This document shows, piece after piece, positions 47,038-57,388 of a stretch of DNA of 64,000 nucleotides. A model generated the notes under the pieces. It ran no database searches. It saw only the letters and a program-made list of their open reading frames with translations, and was not told the origin of the DNA. Positions within the stretch are counted from its first letter, which is position 1; each line of letters begins with the position of its first letter. Position numbers and translations under genes: made by a program. The stretch is taken from the NCBI GenBank assembly GCA_037903355.1, contig JBAJFE010000014.1, positions 2,790,001 to 2,854,000 of the forward strand, written 5' to 3'. Source of the stretch: Trichuris trichiura. Taxonomy: Eukaryota > Nematoda > Enoplea > Trichinellida > Trichuridae.

Positions 47038-49539
47038 CTGTAACAATTACCGACTATATAGAATCAATAGGTCATATCGTTCCCTCAGTCACTGTCACCC
47101 CGAAATGATCTTTTCACAGTATATAATAATTTATGAAAGCAATCTTGTCTTTTCGAATCCCTGTGACACATTATGCACTTGCAGTCACTCGTCGCCAGAT
47201 TCAAAATAACATTAAAATGGACGAAGATTAGTTCTGAAGCGTTCATAACGAAAAGCTTTAGACTTATGCACTGCGAAATTCGCCAGAATGTGCAGATACA
47301 GATGCTCAGTAGTTTCAAAAGTCGAATGGTTATCACTGTTCTTGTGTAGGTAGACATACTCCAGTAAACTTAGGGAATACGATGCAACAACCGCATTTCC
47401 AATTTTATTGGGGAAAAAAGTTCAAACAAACTGCAATTAAATTGTTTCGGAAATAGTGAATCTTCAGTAACTTACGGAAGGGAACTAGGCGTTGGAAAAC
47501 AAAGAAGACAGACTTAGGAAACGCGGGAGACACTAGCGTCCCAAAGCCACTTGTGTCTCAGCTTTAAAATTCACAACAGTTTTAAACAGCGTCTCTAAGC
47601 CACCTCTGTCTCTTGGTGAAAGGCATTGATTCAGTCAAACAGCTTTGTCCGTTTCATTTAATAACTAACCCCTCTCAAGACATGAAAAGGTTGGTTTGGT
47701 GATTTGTTCGTCTGCAAAAGTCAGAAATGAGCAAAGGCAAACTGAGCACGATACTTTGAATAATTTTTGCTATGCCTGAACAGTCAGGCACATAAAGCAT
47801 CGTAACTTCAGTAGAGAAAAAAGAAAAAACAAGGGTGAAAATTTAAATTTCAGGTTGAAAGTGTCCATGGGAGCTCAGTAGCACTGGGAAGAGTGAAGTG
47901 GCACAGTAAACAAGCGGTATTCAAGAAGTGGTCAGTTATGCCTCAGCAAATTCGATAACATTCAAACGTTACGTTAACTGAGTCTTGAAGCGGCTTTCTA
48001 CGTGCTCCCTCTGCATTAGTTGAAGTGTTAACATATTTTTAGCTCGTTCAACGTGAGTCATAAAATCAAACGAGTCGTCTAGAACGTCTCATCTACCTAT
48101 AGTTAGAAAGTGATGACGAGATTTCAACGAAATAGAACAAAGCTAATTAATTGATCTAACAGTACCCACGATACATTGTGACTGCATTAAAACTTTTCGT
48201 CGTAAATAAGAAGAATGCTACCATTTATGACTATTTCTTTCGACAAAATGATAGGTCATCGTTCGCTGATAAACCCTAACCCATTTTTACTTAGTTCTTT
48301 CAGGTGCACACTGCTTGGCGTTTTCAAACAAACTGATCTCAATGACAGGTCAGGACCTATCCGAAAGTTTCACATTTTGAATTAAGATCTTCACAAGAGG
48401 TTTCAAGCCGTAGATACGTATAATAAAAGCTCGTCTTCATTTTTAAAACAGACACGTTCGATCTTCAAAGACAAAAAACTTACGATCCGCTGGTTTGCAG
48501 CATTAAATCAATGAACACTGTTCCAAAACCTTCAGCTAATACATTATATCCGCGAGTATTATTGTCTTTCTGTCTCCTTTTGGGTTCATACTGCAGTTGC
48601 TATTTATTAATTCCTGAATTTACCTGAACTCGATATTTGATTAATAGCAAGATATTGAACAGCAGAACTTTCAGTGTACGCTCTGTTACTGAGCATTCTA
48701 TATCAACTATATTAGCTGGAGTAAATCGTTCCATAAATGGAATGAGTATCACGGTTAAAGATGTCATGGCAGAGGGCTGCCTACTGTACGAATACGCTAG
48801 AACAGATTAAATGTTCCATCTGGAGAATAGAAACCTCTTCTGGAAAGGCTGTAGTACAGAAAAGTAAGTTGCATTTCCTTAAGTTCAGTAGTACGAACGT
48901 TAGCGTTAAAGTAGACCGCGCAACTTAAGTATTAATATCAATAATGCGCAAATAAGGCTTATAGGTGAAGTGGTAAAAAGCACGCGAGTTGCTTTTAAAG
49001 TAGATCTAATCATCAGCAGCTGTTCCAGGTCTTGACAACTCTTTCCCCGCCAGTTCTGGCGGCGGCAACTTCAGTAGGTAATACGCGATGAAACTGCGTA
49101 ATGAAATGTGATTAGCGGAACAACGGGAGGGACGTCATAGTGCGGGTAACTGAACGCGTGCCGAGCATTTGGGACGGGCTGGACAATGCAACGTCAGTGG
49201 CACCTGCAGAGTTGAGATTATTTGCCTACGCGATTACCTGGTGAGGAATTCCTTAACACGGCAGGGAATACTGATGGGATTGTCACGGATGCGATTACTG
49301 ACCGTTGCGAAACAATGGTCAGTAAGGGAACGAAACAGCTGTGCATAGGTTGCCGGCACGGAGAGCACAATAAGGCAGCAGCGCTGCATCATAGGGTTTG
49401 GTTCGTAATTCATCGAAAACATCGAAGGTCAACAGTCTCATCCGCGTTGCGTCTTGGTACACTGCGTAGAGCTCATTCTGCCGTATGACTACACTGACGA
49501 CAAGTCCAAATTTGCCAACGGCAAGCCGAAGTAGTCGAC
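47038..49539. other. Upstream of the CAP gene, largely unassigned
   Basis: The first CAP exon(s) and promoter should be here. A 90-codon ORF (47357-47085, -) begins with a hydrophobic stretch but does not join the CAP frame convincingly. From about 49.0 kb base composition becomes more GC-rich, and this probably marks the left part of the Merlin element. Confidence 0.35.
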
Positions 49540-50440
49540 CACGTAAAAGCGTCCGCAAGGGCATGGTATGGCTGCGGCAGACAGTGCCTGACGAAGAGAC
49601 GGCGGTCGAGTTCCTTCGCGGTAAGGGACTGCTGCACAGTGACATGCGATGAGTCTGGGACGCTTGGCATAGCCAGGCGGTGCCACAAACGGTCCTGCCG
49701 CAAGGAACTGTCCATACGGAAAGGCACGTGGTTCGACGGCAAGCGTACTTAAGTGCAGTAGCCGTCTTTGGTTCTACGTTGCAATGTTTCTGTTACAGTC
49801 CTGCGGCACGGGATGAAGTTCCAGAAGGCGGTGGAAGTGATATACTTCTGGAGCCGAGAGCTAACCTCAGTGAAATTCTGCATAAAGGTAGTGATCTGCG
49901 TGCTTAGTTTTATTCATGTAGGCATTGTCTGTTTTGCACGGGTGAACCGCACCACCGCAGTGCGTTGGGGTAGGTACCTGCGGCAGGTTGCAGCAGATGC
50001 GCTGGCCCAATCACCGGTGCAACTGGGAGGACTGGGGATGACGGTGGAGCTGGACGAGTCGCTGTTCTCCCGGAGCAAGTACAACCGAGGGAGGAGTACC
50101 CACCGCTTTGGGTCTTCGGTGGTGTATGCCAGGGGACTAGTGAAGCCCTTCTTGTACCCGTGGAGGACCGCTGGTCTAGAACGCTGCTGCCCGTTATACG
50201 GTCGCACGTAAAGCGTGAGTCAGCGGTGGTCACGGACGAATGGCGTGCGTACCGGTGTCTCAGCCGCGAGGGTTACCACCACTCGGCGAACTTCGCGAAC
50301 CGAGGTACGGGTGCGCATACGCAGTCCGTTGAATCGCTGTGGGCCCAGGTCAGACGAGAAAACAAGCGGCGTTGTGGAACGCATCGGAGCGCGCTCCCGC
50401 GAAAGACGCTAGTTCCTGCAAGTTCATGCAAGTGAATCAA
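49540..50440 (+). pseudogene. Merlin (ISXO2-like DDE) transposase remnant
   Basis: Reading across frames, the plus strand encodes a Merlin transposase. Near the N terminus are TAVEFLRGKGLLHSDMRCDE and CHKRSCRKELSIRKGTWFDG, resembling the zinc-ribbon region. Then come VEVIYFWSRELTSVKFCI and TTAVRWGRYLRQVAADAL, and the catalytic segments VELDESLFSRSKYNRG, VTDEWRAYRCLSREGYHHSANF and HTQSVESLWAQVRRENKRR. At least one frameshift (about 50090, after YNRGR), an in-frame stop after SDMRC, and either an intron or a disruption at 49885-49940 break it. Terminal inverted repeats were not found. The segment is more GC-rich than its surroundings. Confidence 0.75.
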
Positions 50441-53400
50441 AGAATGATTTCAACAGCAAAAAATTGTGCAAGCAGATTAGCTAGGCTAGTCTATCATACT
50501 CTCATTCTTTGCAGCATTGAATTCACGTGTAGAGACTTCTTTTCCATTGATCTTGTACCTTGTACTTATTGTCTGCGTTATTTCTTTGCTACGAACGTTT
50601 TTAAAAGAATAAAAGCCTGGTCTTCCACCATTGATTCCTGAAAGTACAAAAGCCGTTAATTAGGAAAACAAAATAAGTAGATACCGCAAGTTTCTTTGGC
50701 CTTTGCTTTTATGGGAACTTAATAATGATGTAATGCTGTTTTGTTTCTTGTTGAAAATACAAAGTTTCAAGACCTTAAAGTTTTACGACAGCAATTTTGA
50801 CATTTTTCTTTCGCTCATACGAATGGGGAAAGACAAACCGTTTATTCTACAGTTTTGTTACTCCTTACTACGTGTAGGATCTGCATTTTGCTCGATTGCC
50901 TTACAGCTGTTCAACGGTATTATCAAAAAAGCAGTCCTTTTAGTTTTCATGAAACTAACATCGCCTTCTAAAGGCATTATACAAACACCCATCTCAGTTT
51001 AATGTAAATAAAGTCGCGTTTCAATCAGGTACCACCCGTGTTATATCATATTAGTATGTGTATCTAATACTAATCTCTCTTTCTCACAGTGTCATCTTAG
51101 TACTTCCAAACATTATTGAGCAGTCGTTTTCGCAGTTCGGCTTCCAAATTTATTTACGTATGCACGTCGTCAATACGTGAAGTCTGAGCATAGTTACTAC
51201 AGGTAAAAACTGGATTATTAATTTTAGTAGCCATAGCAAATCGCATGCTGCTGTAACTGTACGCAACTACATCAGATTACAATTATTAGTACAACGAAAG
51301 ATCATAACATCAGTCCTATTTGCAAGTGATCTGATTACATTTGGGTTTAAATGTTATTTCTCAGAAAGGATGATAGTTAAGGTTTGCTACTGATCACGCA
51401 AAACTGCGGATTAATTCAGAAATGATGGGATACTAGTCAGCAGCAGTGATGGTTAAAGCTCAAGATTTCTACTGCTAAACATAAAGATAAAATACATAAC
51501 GGCAAGTCATGCCAGTATGATTAAATTGAATTGATAACAGGGTGTTACCGCAGAAAAACGCAGTAAGATAGAGAATACCAAACCAGATCATCAGTAGAGG
51601 GAACGATCATACCTAGTGATGCAGTGAATTTATACTTCGATTTGAATTGATTTACAATCACCTGTTTCCCACGCTTTATTGTCAATAACTCTGCTGTGTC
51701 GGTAAAAATTTTCAGAAGAGATTGACATCTCCATTTAAGAACTGTTTTCTAAGCAAAGATTTACTTATCGAAACATGCCTGTCTCCATTGCAGCACATGT
51801 GTAGAATTAGTTCCATCTAAAGTTTGTTTAATAAACTAGAATAGAGTGCTTACGAGCGCATCAAAAGACCAAGTACTACATAGGTCAGCGCAGATAAAAC
51901 AAAAATCCTCTTTTTGTGCATGAAAGCGACATATTTTCATCCGGATACATGTGAATTGGGTCCCACTGAGAAGAAGAAGAAATAAATTAATGTCAGCTTA
52001 TCTAAGCAACGAGGGTGCTCCAATATTAGACAAAGGTTGAACTGCACGGAACCACTAAGTACATTATCACTTTTATGTAATAAATTTTTTAAATTAAGCT
52101 AATTGCTAATCTTAACTCACAGGCATTGTTTGCGCACGACAGAAAAACGTTTAGTCATCGAAGCAAGTTAAATGAGACCTTTAGGATGTGGAAACATGGA
52201 AAAAATTACTTAGCGAAGCAGTTCCAACAAAAGGGATGACAAACTGACTAGTTACTTCACACATTAGCTTGAGAACTGCACTTGCAAAGCACTTGGACTC
52301 AAAGTACTTTACTATTACAAACAAAACAGTCAGAATTCATTCGCTCAATCTTAAACTTTGAAAAATGATAGTTCGTTTTGCCATAATATATTGTGGAAAA
52401 ATACAACCTGTTATTTCAACATAAATAGCAAACAAAAACGGCAAGGCTTTGCTGGCTGCCTCAATCCCTCTTCTGCGTCAATCCGAATTCAAGGATAAAA
52501 CTACATTTCTTTTGAGACCCTTTTCGCGATTATGGATATTCGCATTGCATTAATGCAAAGCAACAGTTATTTCGTTTCACTCCACCCACTCGGAATGCTG
52601 GTTTGAAGGCGATCACAATTAAATTTTTCTGCAGTTGCTTTGTCACAAGAAGCCAACGTTGCCTTTGGTCTAAATTATTCTTTGTTCCATGTCTGAGACT
52701 ATGGACCAGCATGAAAGAATTAACGGATAGATTCGAAATTTCTCCTCTTCTGCGCGAAGTAATGTGCATTGCGCATCGGACGGCTTGCCCACCATTTTGA
52801 GCAGCGACTACTTTACGAAGAATCAATTGCTTAATAACTTTGTTGAAATTTTCCGCGATTGCTTTCTTGACGTTCCTCTACCGCTCTTATAAACAAGTAT
52901 GCGCAAAAAGCCTTACATTAGGGTTCATGAACTACTGTTTTTGATTAAAGCAGCGAATACGCAGCTCCAATTTCGTTTGCGTTAAGCTGTCTTGCATGAA
53001 CTTCCGCATGTTAGCAGCTGTGGCTGGTTCAATGGCAGGCATCGTCAGCATTTTTGATCCCGCTTTGAAGCCTTGCAAAGCATTCTGCTTGAAAGATCCT
53101 TCTATCATCCATCTTTCAAGGAAAATGTTGACTCATGAAACGCAATTTGTTTGCCTAGCTTCGTCTGATTGCGTATAAGCCTGTATTAAGCTAACGTATA
53201 CATGTTATTTAGCGGCTGAACGCTGAATGAACGTTGAAACTTTGATATCTAAAGAAAGGATGATTATTTCTCAATTGCATTGCGTTTAAATCTTCCCAAG
53301 ATTAGTCAATGTGTTGAATACACTTGGAGGATTTATTCTACGTATCCCACGACGTTCCTAAAGCAAGTGTAATATTAATAACTTTTCTTGTGTAATTTGT

Positions 53401-53552
53401 TTAACTCATGTAGTCATATTTCATAACGCTTTGATTGAAAACAGATGAGCCCTACCGCAGGACTATGCTGTAGGCAATATTAATATGGCTGTTTAAAACT
53501 AAATTCGTTCATAAAAGTATGCGTCTTTTTCCATACGGATAACGATTTAAGT
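50441..53552. other. Unassigned region
   Basis: No recognised gene. Minus-strand stretches at 53150-52930 (FLERWMIEGSFKQNALQGFK, then AANMRKFMQDSLTQTKLELR) and 52870-52530 (NVKKAIAENFNKVIKQL, then RRRGEISNLSVNSF) look protein-like and may be exons of one unknown gene or transposon remnants. I could not connect them through splice sites to a known family. Confidence 0.35.
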
Positions 53553-53566
53553 AATAAATCACTTAA

Positions 53567-53960
53567 TCGGTCAGAAGAAAGACAGACGGGTTTGCACCTT
53601 TTATTTGCTCGTTGTTGCTCCGTCGCCGTCGCGGTAGATCGATTGAAAGCTCGCTCTGACGTCTCACTGACGAGGTGGGACCAAAGCTCGACGGCTAAGG
53701 ATAGAGCTGACAGCTGCGGTCCCGGCCGAAGCTGGTCGGTTAGAAGGGTTTGCGACCAGGAAGAGCGGCCCGACGGGGGACACCCCTCACGCTGAAGACG
53801 GCTCAAGGTAGGACCCGAAAGCTCCGTGAGCAACGTTTATAACAATTAACGGTACATGAAAAAGAAGGTTGAAAACCATAAACACTTTTTCAAAAAAGAA
53901 ATTAAAAAACCTGTTACGAAGAAGAGAAAAAGGAAAAAAAGAAAGAAAAAAGAAAAGAAA
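53567..53960 (+). mobile_element. Hammerhead-family insertion, 394 bp, 14-nt TSD
   Basis: Near-identical direct repeats AATAAATCACTTAA (53553-53566) and AATAAATCACTCAA (53961-53974). The GC-rich 5' half is shared with the 55930 copy (AAGCTCGCT, AGATAGAGCTGAC...). The core is CTGAAGAC...GACCCGAAAGCTCCG at 53792-53825. The A-rich 3' part ends AAAAAACCTGTTACGAAGAA plus a purine tail. Helix II is degenerate here. Confidence 0.7.
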
Positions 53961-53974
53961 AATAAATCACTCAA

Positions 53975-54609
53975 AGGGCAAAACATGCTTTTGCTGTAAG
54001 TGACCGTCTGCAACACCCTTATGATCCAAAGCATAGTTCTCAGAAATGTCATAATGTTACAAATCAAAAGATAAAACTAATCTTTAATCAATATCACTTC
54101 CAATTTAGGAAGTGTAGTAGAATTGCCGCGGGAGAGCGTGGCTGCTTCAACGATTCCTTGAGTTTGTGCGGTAGAGTTTATTGCGGAAGATATGCGTGGC
54201 ATAATAAATGTACACAACGATACACGTAACGGTCTGTCGTCCGGTCTGTCCTTTCGGTATCTCGTTCCGACTGTCTTCTGCCCGTCGGCACGCGTGCTTT
54301 TATACCCCTCTGCAGTTGTTTTGCAGAGGGATTATGGGCATTAATCCGCTTCTGTCACTGCCTGAGGCGCTTGACGTACAAGGATTGCGCCCAGGCACCT
54401 ACATCTCCACACTGCATGTGCCATTTCGATAATAGGCGGATTAGTGGGAGCGCGCTTGCCAATGTGCCATGGACAGTTGTTTGGTGGACCACGAATCACT
54501 ACCACCCACCTGCGCCCGCAGCTGCAATTGCCATGCCTTGGCATTCACTAAACGCGCGGATTAAGCAGCACCGGCGGTCATATCGTTTCTTGAAAGGCCG
54601 GATTCGGCG
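53975..54609. other. Unassigned GC-rich stretch
   Basis: Overlapping ORFs on both strands (54208-54634 +, 54544-54341 -) are GC-rich and match nothing I recognise. A short hairpin CCTCTGCAG...CTGCAGAGG lies at about 54307-54330. It could be transposon-derived. Confidence 0.35.
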
Positions 54610-54610
54610 A

Positions 54611-54697
54611 GATCAAACCAGCCTACCCAACTAGCAGGTAGGGAGCCAGTAGGGAGAGCAAACCAGCCTGCCCAATTAGCAAGTAGGGAGCCGACTT
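54611..54697. repeat. Two-copy 45-nt tandem repeat
   Basis: GATCAAACCAGCCTACCCAA... (54611-54655) followed by GAGCAAACCAGCCTGCCCAA... (54656-54697). Each contains TAGCAGGTAGGGAGCC or TAGCAAGTAGGGAGCC. It lies at the 3' edge of the LRR exons. Confidence 0.6.
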
Positions 54698-56720
54698 GTT
54701 TACCACAGGAAGCTCATACAGTATGCGGTTAAGGATACTGTCTTCAACCGCGCAGCCACGAAGGTCCAGCTAAAAAATGTGTTCGGAATTATTTATTGTT
54801 GAATTCGCTACTTCGCTGATGATAGAATGCCAGTTTAGGCTACGTAACATTTATGTACAACATTTTTTGAAAAAATAAAGTAATACCTTCCTGAGGTTCT
54901 TCCAAGAAAGCAACCCTCCCACGATGCGATCACTGATTTCTTTGAAAGAAATCAAAGGGTACTGTAATCGTCAATAGATGTGGCAGTAAAAGTAAGGTAG
55001 GCCACTGCTCTTGATTCCCGTCGATTTTCAAAGTCGATATCTTCATAGGCGAACTTGGTACTTCGCAAACACAGTTCCTCTATTTGAGGAAGTCTTTCCG
55101 ACAGTTTGCGCAAACCTCCGGAAGAGATGGAACAGTTGTTAATGTCCAGCTGAAATACATTAAGCTTAGAGAGTCAATGCTTTTTTTTCAAGAGAATTGT
55201 CCAACTGCTGGATAATGCAGGAAAAATATACAAGGAGCGTTGGAAGTTATCAATAATTTACGAGGAATTGCGCTACCAATGAATTCCACATGCTTCAATG
55301 TAGAAAATGTTAAGACGGTTAAGTGGGGCGCAGAACTGATTCGCAGTTAACGGTTATGATACCTAGTGATCCTTCGAAGCTTGGTACTACGGAATCTAGC
55401 TACGTGATAATGACATCAATGAGACTGCGCTTGTCAAATCGGGTTAGCCATGAGAGTCCAGGCCATTAGATACATTAAAGGATAAAAGTAAGATGCACTT
55501 TCCTTTAACGCCTGGGAATCACCTTGCTTTAATGAGCTAAGCAATGTACTGGTGCGCGGAATGGGTGTAGTGCTGAGGAAATATAAAACATAGAGGCGCA
55601 CTTAAACAGAAATAGTGAACATCACACGGAACACAACAACATGGAACAAAACGTTTACGGCAGAAACGTTTGGGGCATCATGAATCAATTTACCCACTTT
55701 CTGTAGGTGGGCGCAGATCCCCTGAAGAACTGCAGTCCTACGGTCCTTACTACAGGAAGATCATACAGTATACGATTAAGAATAGTATTTTCAACTGCGC
55801 AGCCACGAAGGTCCAGCTAAAAAATGTGTTCGGAATTATTTATTGTTGAATTCGCTACTTCGCTGATGATAGAGTGCCAGTTTAGGCTACGTAACATTTA
55901 TGTACAACATTTTTTGAAAAAATAAAGTATTTTTTTTTTGAACTTGGAAGACTTGTTCTCGTGCCGCCGTCGTGGAAGGTCGGTTGGAAGCTCGCTGCGC
56001 CGTCTGACTAACTAGGCGGGACTGAAACCTGACGGCTCAAGATAGAGCTGACGGCGGTAGGTCTCTGCCAAAGTTGGCCGGATGGAGCGGCTTGCAACCA
56101 TAAAGGCCGACCGAACCGGCGGTACAATTACGCTGATGACGGGCCACGGAGAGGCCCGAAAGCTCCGTTACCGTTTTTTAAAATAAACGTTTAACCAAGA
56201 ACGGGTTAAAAAATCCCGGGAAAAAATTTCAGAAAGAAAAAATAAAGTAATACCTTCCGGAGGTTCTTCCAAGAAAGCAGCCCACCTACGATACGATCAC
56301 TTATTTCTTTGAAAGAAAGGTGTACTGTAGTCGTCACTTGGTGTCGCAGTAAAAGAAAGGTAGGTCACTGTTCTCCATTCCTGTCGATTTTCAAAGTCGA
56401 TGTCTTGATAAGTGAACTTGGAACTTCGCAAACAAAGTTCCTCTATTTGAGGAAGTCTTTCCGACAGTTTGCGCAAAGCTCCAGAAGAGATGGAACAGTT
56501 GTTTATGTCCAGCTGAAATACATTAAGCTTAGAGAGTCAATGCTTTTTTTTCAAGAGAATCGTCCAACTGCTGGATAATGCAGGAAAAATGTACAAGGAG
56601 CGTTGGAAGTTATCAATAATTTACGAGGAATTGCGCTACCAATGAATTCCTCATGCTTCGATGTAGAAAATGTTAAGACGGTCAAGTGGGGCGCAGAACT
56701 GATTCGCAGAATAATTCACA
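54690..56720 (-). CDS. Leucine-rich-repeat protein with tandemly duplicated exons (partial)
   Basis: Minus-strand exons encode degenerate LRRs of the F-box/LRR or SCF-receptor style. Each of two units contains: APHLTVLTFST plus KHVEFIGSA; LDINNCSISSGGLRKLSERL followed by PQIEELCLRSTKFAYEDIDF; EISDRIVGGLLSWKNLRK; and LDLRGCAVEDSILNRILYEL. Unit 1 runs about 56720-55745 and unit 2 about 55350-54690, at roughly 90 percent or better identity by eye. Acceptors (TTTCAG before CTGGAC) and donors (AAG/GTATTAC) are conserved in both. Unit 1 carries a hammerhead-family insertion in an intron. A fragment related to the 60-kb repeat separates the units. No start codon, F-box or definite stop was found, so both ends are open and one unit could be a pseudogene. 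Function is unknown beyond likely protein binding. Confidence 0.5.
55360..55745 (-). repeat. Inverted copy of the 60.08-60.64 kb repeat
   Basis: On the minus strand this segment matches 60080-60640, for example GGGCGCAGATCC / GGATCTGCGCCC, CCCACTTTCTGTAGGTGGGC, AACGTTTTGTTCCATG, GCGCACCAGTACATTGCTTA and GGTACTACGGAATCTAGCTA (read on either strand). The 60-kb copy contains a 173-bp insertion that this one lacks. Confidence 0.7.
55930..56235 (+). mobile_element. Hammerhead-family insertion, 306 bp, 14-nt TSD
   Basis: Exact direct repeats GAAAAAATAAAGTA (55916-55929 and 56236-56249). It sits in an intron of LRR unit 1. The paralogous intron in unit 2 has a single GAAAAAATAAAGTA (about 54873-54886) and no insert. 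The body contains a GC-rich 5' part with several potential hairpins, the core at 56133, and an A-rich 3' part. Confidence 0.8.
56133..56168 (+). ncRNA. Hammerhead-ribozyme-like core
   Basis: CTGATGA, C, GGGCC, loop ACGGAGA, GGCCC, GAAA, GCTCCG. Helix II is a perfect 5-bp variant (GGGCC/GGCCC) of the GGGTC/GACCC version elsewhere. The helix III partner is less obvious in this copy. Confidence 0.5.
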
Positions 56721-57388
56721 GTTAACAAACAAAGTCTGATGCTGAGAACGCTGTTTGTTCAAGACATTCAGCAACAGCGGTGCAAACTTTGAAACAACAA
56801 CGGGATAAAGGAACCCCTCAAGGCAGACATTGCGGCTGTTTAAGGAAAACAGTTTGCACTAGGCAACTTGTTAATTTTTGCAATCACTGACGTCATAGTT
56901 ACACCAAATGAATTGCTTGTCTTGAAAGAATCGCACTTTCAAGACAAAGTTGATGAACCAAAAATTAACATTCTGAAATCTTGATTGTGCCTGCTGATCA
57001 TTAGAATTCGATGAACAACTGTCGCGTTAAAATAAAAATATAGGGTTGATTTTCCGTTGATTTTCATCGTTGTTTGCACGTTTTGACGGTTTTTGGCTGA
57101 CTTATTTTTTAAAACGTCATATTTACTGCAATACTTACTGAAACATCTTTGACAGCTTGAAGCTGTCAATTTTCGAGTTAAAAAGCCAAATCTTATATAA
57201 ACAGGGCAGGACCTGTAAGACGCTAGTCCGAAGTTTAAACTGTGGAATACAAAACGGTAGCATTGAAAATGTATGTGATCATGGCGAGAAGTTCTATGTA
57301 ATCTTATTTTTTCCATTTATTGTGGTGTCTTTAAAAATAAAGTAGGTAACTTTTAATGCGGCTGTGCTTTAGGGCGTCAACAGTACGA

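Noticed and set aside
48480..48600. Minus-strand stretch ending FIDLMLQTSGS before a donor site, as an upstream CAP exon
   Set aside because: Its splice phase does not match the CAP exon starting at 47037, so it cannot be joined directly.
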